DNA from: an uncultured bacterium
GTDB lineage: Bacteria; Cloacimonadota; Cloacimonadia; Cloacimonadales; Cloacimonadaceae
NCBI GenBank assembly: GCA_937924555.1
Contig: CALDSN010000050.1
Location: 1-12,706 of the forward strand
Reading direction: 5' to 3'
Length of the DNA stretch: 12,706 bases
Shown here: positions 7,023-12,706 of the stretch, piece after piece
Layout of the letters: each line of letters begins with the position of its first letter
How positions within the stretch are numbered: position 1 is the stretch's first letter
The notes under the pieces: generated by a model
Database searches by the model: none
What the model was told of the DNA's origin: nothing
The model's input: only the letters and a program-made list of their open reading frames with translations
Position numbers and translations under genes: made by a program

Positions 7023-7720
7023 TGTTAGCTGTTATACTATCCGGAGGTTTTGGCACAAGGCTGAAGCCCTTTACGGGTGCAATCCCCAAACCCCTGTTGC
7101 CCATCGGAGATAAAGCATTGCTGGAAATACAGATAGAGCAGCTAAAAAGCTACGGTTTTGAAGATATCGTGCTGGCAACCAACTATAAGTCACGCTATAT
7201 AGAGAATTTCTTTGGTGATGGCTCGATGTATGGAGTGAAGCTTACTATCAGCAAAGAGACTGAGCCCCTTGGTACAGCAGGGCCTCTGTCACTGGTTAAA
7301 GAGCATATCAAAGAACCCTTTTTAGTGATGAACGGGGATATCCTGACCAAGCTGGACTTTGGCAAGTTCTATCAGTTTGCTGCAGGGAAGGATTCTTTGA
7401 TGACCATTGGGACAAAGGATATGATAACTCCCAGCAGATTCGGCAACCTCTTCTTCGATGGAGACCTGATAACCGGGGTGGAAGAGAAGCCGGATATCAA
7501 GCAAACCATCATCGCCGGTATATATGTATTCAAACCGGAGATACTAAACTATATACCGATGGGGAAGAAGTTCGGCATGGACGAGCTGATTCTTGCTCTG
7601 CTGCATGCAAAGCAGCGGATAAGCCACTACAACATATCAGAATACTGGCTGGATATTGGTAAGCTGGATGATTATTCCGCCGCACAAGAAGTATATGAGA
7701 CCCACTTTCTGGAGAAATAG
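7022..7720 (+). CDS. Sugar-1-phosphate nucleotidyltransferase, probable GDP-hexosamine/mannose type
   Basis: A 232-residue enzyme predicted to join a sugar 1-phosphate and an NTP to form the nucleotide sugar used by the next genes. The N-terminus has the pyrophosphorylase signature GGFGTRLKPFT (8-18) with Lys23 in IPKPLLPI. EPLGTAGPL (81-89) and NGD with Asp106 follow, then VEEKP (153-157), AGIYVF (165-170) and WLDIGKLDDY (209-218, Asp211). These are the base-, sugar- and metal-binding elements of the family. Length matches short single-domain members; there is no CBS domain of the kind seen in Campylobacter PtmE and no left-handed beta-helix of GlmU. Its stop-start junction with the glycosyltransferase is TGATG (one-base overlap), and LegB follows with no gap. 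Position before LegB and LegC suggests it makes their substrate, possibly GDP-GlcNAc or GDP-GlcN; nucleotide and sugar specificity are inferred. Confidence 0.88.
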   Translation: MLAVILSGGFGTRLKPFTGAIPKPLLPIGDKALLEIQIEQLKSYGFEDIVLATNYKSRYIENFFGDGSMYGVKLTISKETEPLGTAGPLSLVKEHIKEPFLVMNGDILTKLDFGKFYQFAAGKDSLMTIGTKDMITPSRFGNLFFDGDLITGVEEKPDIKQTIIAGIYVFKPEILNYIPMGKKFGMDELILALLHAKQRISHYNISEYWLDIGKLDDYSAAQEVYETHFLEK

Positions 7721-8701
7721 ATGATAAAAGCACTTGTTACAGGTGCCGATGGCTTTATCGGCTCGCACCTAACCGAAGCCCTGCTGAGAGATGGCTATAA
7801 GGTAAAAGCCTTATCTCAGTATAATTCCTTCAACTATTGGGGCTGGCTTGAGGATGTAAAACCCTGCCCCGAGCTGGAGGTGATAAGCGGTGATATCCGC
7901 GACCCGCATTTCTGTAAGCACATCACCAAAGATGTGGATATTGTATTCCATCTGGCGGCTCTCATTGCTATACCCTTCTCCTACGTTGCCCCGGATAGCT
8001 ATGTAGATACCAATGTTAAAGGTACTCTGAATATCTGTCAAGCAGCCTTGGAGAATGGAGTAAAGCGGATAATCTGCACCTCCACCAGCGAGGTGTACGG
8101 CACGGCGAGATATGTACCTATCGATGAGAAGCATCCGCTTCAACCCCAGTCACCATACAGTGCCAGCAAGATTGGTGCCGATGCCATTGCCATGAGCTTT
8201 TATAATGCCTTCAAGCTTCCTTTGACCATTGCCCGCCCCTTCAATACTTATGGACCACGTCAGTCAGCCAGGGCGGTTATCCCCACCATCATCAGCCAGA
8301 TAGCCTCCGGCATGAAGGAGATTAAGCTGGGGGACACCAGCCCCACGCGCGACTTTAACTATGTGGAGGATACCTGCAGCGGGTTCATCCAACTTGCTAG
8401 ATGTGATAAAGCGATTGGTGAAACCATCAACATTGGTTCGAACTTTGAGATATCCGTGCAGGATACGCTGGAGATGATAAAGGATATCATGCACAGCGAC
8501 GTTCGCTTCATCACCGACGAAGCCCGCATCCGTCCTGAGAACTCGGAAGTCTTCAGGCTATGGTGCGACAATAGCAAGATACAGAGCCTAACAGGTTTCA
8601 CCCCTGCCTATTCGCTGCGCAGTGGTCTGGAAAAGACGGTTGAGTGGTTCCTGAAGCCTGAGAATCTTGCCAAGTATAAGGCAGGGATATATAATGTTTA
8701 G
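7721..8701 (+). CDS. legB: LegB-type NAD-dependent nucleotide-sugar 4,6-dehydratase
   Basis: A 326-residue extended short-chain dehydrogenase (Rossmann fold) predicted to convert a GDP- or UDP-HexNAc to its 4-keto-6-deoxy form. The NAD site GADGFIG is at 8-14, the active-site YSASK at 146-150 (Tyr146, Lys150), and TSTSEVYG at 120-127. The TSE triplet is like GDP-mannose dehydratase rather than the TDE of RmlB. QYNSFNYWGWLED (33-45) and GDIRDPHFCKHIT (57-69) are diagnostic for the LegB subgroup as I recall it. The ATG starts immediately after the previous stop, and LegC follows after 24 bases; dehydratase followed by aminotransferase is the standard order. In Campylobacter the corresponding enzyme acts on GDP-linked sugar in legionaminic acid synthesis. 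Subfamily recognition is strong; nucleotide specificity is not proven. Confidence 0.9.
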   Translation: MIKALVTGADGFIGSHLTEALLRDGYKVKALSQYNSFNYWGWLEDVKPCPELEVISGDIRDPHFCKHITKDVDIVFHLAALIAIPFSYVAPDSYVDTNVKGTLNICQAALENGVKRIICTSTSEVYGTARYVPIDEKHPLQPQSPYSASKIGADAIAMSFYNAFKLPLTIARPFNTYGPRQSARAVIPTIISQIASGMKEIKLGDTSPTRDFNYVEDTCSGFIQLARCDKAIGETINIGSNFEISVQDTLEMIKDIMHSDVRFITDEARIRPENSEVFRLWCDNSKIQSLTGFTPAYSLRSGLEKTVEWFLKPENLAKYKAGIYNV

Positions 8702-8725
8702 CTTTGCCTTGTTGTTAGGAGCATC

Positions 8726-9901
8726 ATGAACTTTCAACCTACGATAGATTACATCAGGTCACTATATCCCAATAGAGAGCTTGTTCCCCTGCATGAGCCG
8801 TATTTTGGCGGTAACGAGAAGAAGTATGTGGAAGATTGCATTACCAGCACATTCGTTTCATCTGTGGGTAAGTATGTGGACAAGTTTGAAGAGATGATAC
8901 GGGACTTCACCGGGGCAAAGTATGCCATTGCTACAGTCAACGGCACTGCTGCCCTGCATGTTGCCTTAAAGCTTGCCGGGGTTAAGCAGGGAGAGTTGGT
9001 TATCACCCAACCTCTAACCTTCATTGCCACCTGCAATGCCATCTCATACTGTGGTGCTTCCCCCGTGTTTGTGGATGTAGAGCCTAAATCGTTGGGAATG
9101 TCCGCCGCTGCGTTGCAAAGCTGGTTGATAGATAATGTAGAGCTGGTGGTAAATGGGGATAATGCCCATGCTGTGCACCAGCTTTCCGGTAAGAGGATTA
9201 GTGCTTGCGTGCCCATGCATACTTTTGGTCACCCCTGCGAGATAGATGCCATTGCCGATATCTGCAAGCGCTATCATATATCTTTAGTAGAGGATGCGGC
9301 AGAATCCATCGGAAGTTATTACAAGGGACAACATACCGGGACTTTTGGCAAGCTTGGCATTCTCAGCTTCAACGGTAATAAAACCATCACCACCGGTGGT
9401 GGAGGCATGGTTATTACAGACGATGACACTCTTGGTCCCTTGGCTAAACATATCACAACTACTGCCAAAAAGCCCCATCCATGGAAGTTTGAACATGATA
9501 TGACCGGTTACAACTATCGCTTGCCAAACATCAATGCCGCACTTGGTTGTGCCCAAATGGAAATGCTCCCCGAGCTTCTAAGCAATAAACGCAATACAGC
9601 AGAGTTATACCAAGTGTTCTTCACCACTCAAGCTGATATGCAGTTTGTGCAAGAACCTTTGGATTGTATCTCCAACTTCTGGCTTAATGCTATTCTTCTC
9701 CCAAGCATGGAGCATCGGGAAGCGTTCCTGAAGTATAGCAACGAGGCTAAGGTGATAACCCGTCCGGCATGGATGCTGATGAACGAACTAAGCATGTTTA
9801 GGGACTCTCTCTGTGGCGATATTCCTATCGCCAAGGACATCGCTGCAAGACTGGTTAACCTTCCAAGTTCATATCGTCCAGTGCAGAAGGAGCAAGCTTA
9901 A
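8726..9901 (+). CDS. legC: LegC-type PLP-dependent sugar 4-aminotransferase
   Basis: A 391-residue DegT/DnrJ/EryC1/StrS-family enzyme predicted to aminate the 4-keto group made by LegB, with PLP and an amino-acid donor. LHEPYFGGNEKKYVEDCI (22-39) and TFVSSVGKYVDKFE (42-55) are characteristic of LegC. VEDAAES (188-194) holds the PLP-binding Asp190 and SFNGNKTITTGGGGM (214-228) the Schiff-base Lys219. The C-terminus (TRPAWMLMNELSMF, then LVNLPSS) is also complete and typical. ATG 8726 has AGGAG (8717-8721) four bases before it. The product should be a 4-amino-4,6-dideoxy nucleotide sugar. In legionaminic acid pathways this would be N-acylated by LegH and passed to LegG and LegI; acyltransferase candidates are present downstream but LegG and LegI are not. 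The call is secure at family level. Confidence 0.91.
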   Translation: MNFQPTIDYIRSLYPNRELVPLHEPYFGGNEKKYVEDCITSTFVSSVGKYVDKFEEMIRDFTGAKYAIATVNGTAALHVALKLAGVKQGELVITQPLTFIATCNAISYCGASPVFVDVEPKSLGMSAAALQSWLIDNVELVVNGDNAHAVHQLSGKRISACVPMHTFGHPCEIDAIADICKRYHISLVEDAAESIGSYYKGQHTGTFGKLGILSFNGNKTITTGGGGMVITDDDTLGPLAKHITTTAKKPHPWKFEHDMTGYNYRLPNINAALGCAQMEMLPELLSNKRNTAELYQVFFTTQADMQFVQEPLDCISNFWLNAILLPSMEHREAFLKYSNEAKVITRPAWMLMNELSMFRDSLCGDIPIAKDIAARLVNLPSSYRPVQKEQA

Positions 9902-9903
9902 TC

Positions 9904-10971
9904 ATGTTTGGCGCAAAGCCGGTTGTGGGTGGTGAGTTTGTGTTCTCACCTTCTCTTCTCTTTTCCCCCAAGCTGGGGCAGTTCAGCCATTACGGCGAAG
10001 GCTTGAACCAGTATCATCGCTATTACACCTTCGGCGCATATTATTCCATCAAAGCGATTATCGAATCTCTGGAATGTATCCCCGGTGACTATATACTATT
10101 ACCTTCATACCTTTGCCCCAGCATCATTGAGCCCTTTGCGGAAGCAGGAGTGAGATACGACTTTTACAAGATGAAAGAAGGCTTGGTGCCGGATATTGAG
10201 GATATATCCCATAAGACAAAGACAGGTTTAAGGGCTGTGTTCTTTATTGATTACTTCGGGATTCCCCAAAAGGATATTCTGGCTCCGTTAGTAGCATCTC
10301 TTCGTGCCAGAGGAGTATCGGTTATTCAAGATACAGTGCAGTCCTGGCTTAACAATGAAGCTGATCTATATGGGGACTACTGCTTCAACAGTGTCCGCAA
10401 GTTCGCTCCTTTTGAAGCAAGTGTTCTTTTCTCGTCCGTTCCTCTGAATATCAAAAGCAGCACCAAAGCCATTAAGCCCTTCCTATACCACAAACGCTAT
10501 GCTCAACTGCTGCGTTTTGCTCATCTTAATTATGGTCTTTTCAAGCCCGAAAGCTTCCTGCACCATATAGACAAATCGAACCAATGCTATCACCAAAGCG
10601 GGATTATTGGCATGCCTAATCAGAACAAAGTGATGCTCGACCGCTTGGATTTCGCTGCCATGGGTAGGAAAAGACGCTTAGTATATAAGACCCTGCTTGC
10701 GCAATTACCAATAACCCCTGTATTGAAGCAGGATATTGGGGATAATGTGCCCCTGGGCTTACCCATATACTTGGAGAATCGGAATGAGCTTAAGGGCAAG
10801 CTGCATGGCATGGATATCCATTGTCCCTTGCATTGGCTGCTCTCTGACGAAATCGATAAACAAGAACACGAATACAGCTGGGAGCTTTCCCGGCATGAAC
10901 TTACCTTGCCGCTTAATGTTAAGCTGCATCAGCTTAGCGACTATCTAAACAAGCTTAAGGAGCTACTATGA
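9904..10971 (+). CDS. Atypical DegT/DnrJ-family PLP-dependent protein
   Basis: A 355-residue protein related to the DegT/DnrJ/EryC1/StrS aminotransferases but divergent. LECIPGDYILLPSYLCPSI (56-74) corresponds to the cofactor-phosphate and substrate region of the family. VIQDTVQSW (140-148) provides Asp143 as the likely PLP-nitrogen contact, with the usual DAAES replaced by DTVQS. FNSVRKFAPFEASV (161-174) provides Lys166 as the candidate Schiff-base lysine, without the family's Gly-rich stretch after it. With Asp and Lys retained, catalysis remains possible. ATG 9904 follows the LegC stop by two bases, and AAGGAG (9887-9892) lies 11 bases upstream. It overlaps the GNAT gene by four bases (ATGA). 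It may be a second sugar aminotransferase or act on an amino-acid-like ligand used by the downstream acyltransferases; the reaction is unknown. Confidence 0.72.
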   Translation: MFGAKPVVGGEFVFSPSLLFSPKLGQFSHYGEGLNQYHRYYTFGAYYSIKAIIESLECIPGDYILLPSYLCPSIIEPFAEAGVRYDFYKMKEGLVPDIEDISHKTKTGLRAVFFIDYFGIPQKDILAPLVASLRARGVSVIQDTVQSWLNNEADLYGDYCFNSVRKFAPFEASVLFSSVPLNIKSSTKAIKPFLYHKRYAQLLRFAHLNYGLFKPESFLHHIDKSNQCYHQSGIIGMPNQNKVMLDRLDFAAMGRKRRLVYKTLLAQLPITPVLKQDIGDNVPLGLPIYLENRNELKGKLHGMDIHCPLHWLLSDEIDKQEHEYSWELSRHELTLPLNVKLHQLSDYLNKLKELL

Positions 10972-11516
10972 AGAGGATTTATTTCCGGGCTTTAGAACCC
11001 GAGGATTACAAGCTTATCTCAGAATGGAGGCACGACGAGGAAATCACCTATATCCTAGGCGGAAACCACTTTTTTGTGTCTGTCGAGCGGGAAAAGCAAT
11101 GGGTTATGGATAAGTCCATCGGTGACCCCCGCAACATCTACCTTGCTATTTGCCTTGTCGAGGACGGAAGGATGATTGGCTACACCAGCATCAATAACAT
11201 CGACCTGCGTAATCAGAAAGTGGAATGGGGTGGCACCATCATTGGTGACAAGAGCCTTTGGGGTAAAGGTTATGCCTCAGAAGCCGCAAAGCTCATGTTG
11301 GCTTACATTTTCTCGCAGTATCCAACCCATAAGTGCTATGCTTACTGCTTGCAAGAACACAACGTTACGGAAAAGATGTTCATCTCTTTGGGTTTCCACC
11401 TGGATGGTGTGAACCGCGATGATGTGTTCAAGAATGGCGAGTTCAAATCCGTGATGATGTACTCCATTCTGCGGGAAGAATATATTGCCAAATACGGCAC
11501 TCCTGATGGTAAGTAA
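10968..11516 (+). CDS. GNAT-family N-acetyltransferase, RimJ/PseH-like
   Basis: A 182-residue single-domain acetyltransferase expected to move an acetyl group from acetyl-CoA to an amine. The N-terminal motif FRALEPEDYKLISEWRHDE (6-24) is typical of RimJ/RimL and PseH-like enzymes. The acetyl-CoA loop is IGDKSLWGKGYASEA (92-106), matching the family pattern with Gly99 and Gly101. LQEHNVTEKMFISLGF (128-143) supplies the conserved Asn132 and the end of the fold. The start overlaps the previous stop as ATGA, with AAGGAG (10957-10962) five bases upstream, so translation is coupled. Lying after LegB and LegC, it is a good candidate for N-acetylating the 4-amino sugar, the step done by LegH or PseH elsewhere. 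That role is inferred from context; protein N-terminal acetylation is the main alternative. Confidence 0.85.
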   Translation: MKRIYFRALEPEDYKLISEWRHDEEITYILGGNHFFVSVEREKQWVMDKSIGDPRNIYLAICLVEDGRMIGYTSINNIDLRNQKVEWGGTIIGDKSLWGKGYASEAAKLMLAYIFSQYPTHKCYAYCLQEHNVTEKMFISLGFHLDGVNRDDVFKNGEFKSVMMYSILREEYIAKYGTPDGK

Positions 11517-11537
11517 CTTCCGGAACACGGGACTTTC

Positions 11538-12614
11538 ATGAACGAATTTCAAATATTAAAACTGGAAGACAAAGATGCTTGGGACGCGGCTCTGAATAGC
11601 TTGCCCCCTGAGCAGCGAGATGTTTATTTCACCCATAACAACTACCTTTTGCATCAGGAAAAGGGTGATGGTACAGCGATGTGTGCTGTTTTCCGTCAAG
11701 GTGAGCATCTTGCGCTGAACCCTTTCTTGCTGAACAAGATAAACGATCTTGGTTACAGGTTGGAGGGTGACTATTATGACATCCAGGGAGCTTATGGCTA
11801 TAATGGTGTTGCCACCAATTGCCATGAGCAGGATTTCATCAATGCGTTCTCCTCTGCCTGGTTGGCTTGGGCGAAACAGCATAATATTGTAGCGGAATTC
11901 ATTCGTTACAATCCTGTGCTCCGCAACGAACAGCTTTGCCCCTGGGCTCCACCCATCGATGTGTTGGATAATGTACTTATTCATCTCACCAATCACGAAG
12001 ACATCTGGAAGAATTCCTACGACCGTGGGGTACGCCAAGCCGTCCATAAGGCTGAAAAGCACAATCTTGCCTTTACCATGCAGGTTGGCAGGGAGATTAA
12101 GGACACCGTGTATGCCAAGTTTGTGGAGCTATACATTGAAACTATGCAACGCAGGCAAGCGGACGGTTTCTATTTCTTTAACCAGGACTACTTTGCCAAG
12201 CTTAGAGAGTATCTTGCAGATTATCTCCTGATGGTGTATGTGGAGTATGAGGGGGAGATTATCTCCATAGATTTATATCTGCATAACAACATCAGTGTTT
12301 ATGGCTTCCTGTCCGGTACCAAGAGCGAATACTTCAAGCTCAGCCCCAATTCCTTATTGCGGGATGAAACCATCAAGGCACTAATTGACAAGGGCTTTAA
12401 AACCTATTCAATCGGTGGTGGGCTTTCCCGACACGATTCCGTGTTCAAATATAAGAAGAGTTTCAGTATCAACAACGAATCTCAGTTCTACATCGGGCGC
12501 AGGGTTCATAATGATTCTGTTTACAACGAGATAGTAGCTCAGTGGGAAGATAAGTTGGGCGAGAAAACAGCAGAATACAAGCATCTTTTGTTAAAATACC
12601 GGTATGGATTATAA
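11538..12614 (+). CDS. FemAB/Acetyltransf_6-like acyltransferase (GNAT superfamily)
   Basis: A 358-residue protein with the double-GNAT look of FemAB and BioF2-like (Acetyltransf_6) enzymes. The family features I see are DIQGAYGYNG (81-90), the basic segment RGVRQAVHKAEKHNL (163-177), YIETMQRRQADGFYFF (199-214) and GFLSGTKSEYFKLSPNSLL (256-274), then SIGGGLSRHDSVFKYKKSF (291-309) near the cofactor site. FemX/FemA proteins add amino acids from tRNA to peptidoglycan precursors; Acetyltransf_6 members in sugar clusters are thought to acylate amino sugars or glycans. ATG 11538 lies 21 bases after the GNAT stop, with a weak GGGA near 11529. It is the last gene before the terminal dyad. Presence in a LegB/LegC operon suggests amino-acyl or acyl decoration of the new amino sugar; substrate and donor are unknown. 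Confidence 0.75.
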   Translation: MNEFQILKLEDKDAWDAALNSLPPEQRDVYFTHNNYLLHQEKGDGTAMCAVFRQGEHLALNPFLLNKINDLGYRLEGDYYDIQGAYGYNGVATNCHEQDFINAFSSAWLAWAKQHNIVAEFIRYNPVLRNEQLCPWAPPIDVLDNVLIHLTNHEDIWKNSYDRGVRQAVHKAEKHNLAFTMQVGREIKDTVYAKFVELYIETMQRRQADGFYFFNQDYFAKLREYLADYLLMVYVEYEGEIISIDLYLHNNISVYGFLSGTKSEYFKLSPNSLLRDETIKALIDKGFKTYSIGGGLSRHDSVFKYKKSFSINNESQFYIGRRVHNDSVYNEIVAQWEDKLGEKTAEYKHLLLKYRYGL

Positions 12615-12645
12615 CATGCTTTCTTCCTATGGCTTGCTTGGTGAT

Positions 12646-12706
12646 ATACGGTTGAGATACGGTTGCGATGCCCAGCACTTTGCTGGGAGGCGCAACCGCA
12701 TCTCAA
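12646..12706. repeat. Dyad with iterated 11-base unit after the operon; terminator or repeat element, cut by the edge
   Basis: Bases 12652-12677 pair with 12681-12706 at 22 of 26 positions around the three-base loop CTT (12678-12680). The core CCCAGCA/TGCTGGG (12671-12677, 12681-12687) is perfect and GC-rich. The outer stem is made of an 11-base unit, ATACGGTTGAG (12646-12656) then ATACGGTTGCG (12657-12667), with an inverse copy CGCAACCGCAT at 12691-12701 and the start of another (CTCAA). The window stops before any T-run could be seen, so termination is likely from position but not shown. The element begins 31 bases after the last stop codon. Confidence 0.7.

Noticed and set aside
7022..12614. 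Full legionaminic or pseudaminic acid pathway
   Set aside because: Only LegB- and LegC-type enzymes, a nucleotidyltransferase and acyltransferase candidates are present; synthase, hydrolysing epimerase and CMP-transferase are missing.
1..12706. Defence system, integrase, transposase, tRNA or rRNA genes
   Set aside because: None of the supported proteins has such domains and no RNA-gene structure was recognised on either strand.

Overview
The window is a single-strand (+) block of cell-surface glycan genes, about 12.7 kb long and close to balanced in base composition. Every gene I can support reads left to right, with gaps of a few bases or short overlaps, apart from one 205-bp gap at 4230-4434 and the last 92 bases. 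A type II lipoprotein signal, a Wzx-type flippase and MBOAT/SGNH acyl-transfer genes point to a Gram-negative (two-membrane) bacterium. The style of the lipoprotein (carboxypeptidase-regulatory-like domain followed by a beta-helix-like region) recalls FCB-group anaerobes, possibly Cloacimonadota. That assignment is a weak inference.

Region 1 (1-2699) is a polysaccharide O-acyl modification module. It holds the 3' part of an MBOAT acyltransferase cut by the left edge, a membrane-anchored SGNH-hydrolase-like protein, and a second MBOAT. The second MBOAT is paralogous to the first but lacks roughly the last 75-80 residues. Region 2 (2751-4229) is a 492-residue predicted lipoprotein. The gap 4230-4434 holds a 14-bp palindrome and a striking 85-bp imperfect dyad, each arm of which is built from three 11-base units starting TCATTRC.

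Region 3 (4435-12614) looks like one operon of eight genes: Wzx-like flippase, GT4 glycosyltransferase, sugar-1-phosphate nucleotidyltransferase, LegB-type 4,6-dehydratase, LegC-type aminotransferase, an atypical DegT-family PLP protein, a GNAT N-acetyltransferase and a FemAB/Acetyltransf_6-like acyltransferase. The likely logic is as follows. The nucleotidyltransferase activates a hexose or hexosamine. LegB makes the 4-keto-6-deoxy sugar and LegC aminates it. One or both acyltransferases cap the amino group. The GT adds the sugar to a lipid-linked glycan and the flippase exports it. The legionaminic-acid-specific enzymes (NeuB/LegI synthase, LegG hydrolysing epimerase, LegF CMP-transferase), a polymerase and an initiating phosphoglycosyltransferase are not in the window.

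The operon is followed by a second dyad at 12646-12706, also containing an iterated 11-base unit (ATRCGGTTGMG), which is cut by the right edge. I see no complete new defence or mobile system. The most unusual signals are the two 11-base-phased dyads bracketing the sugar operon, the shortened MBOAT, and the LegB/LegC pair combined with two acyltransferases but no nonulosonate synthase.
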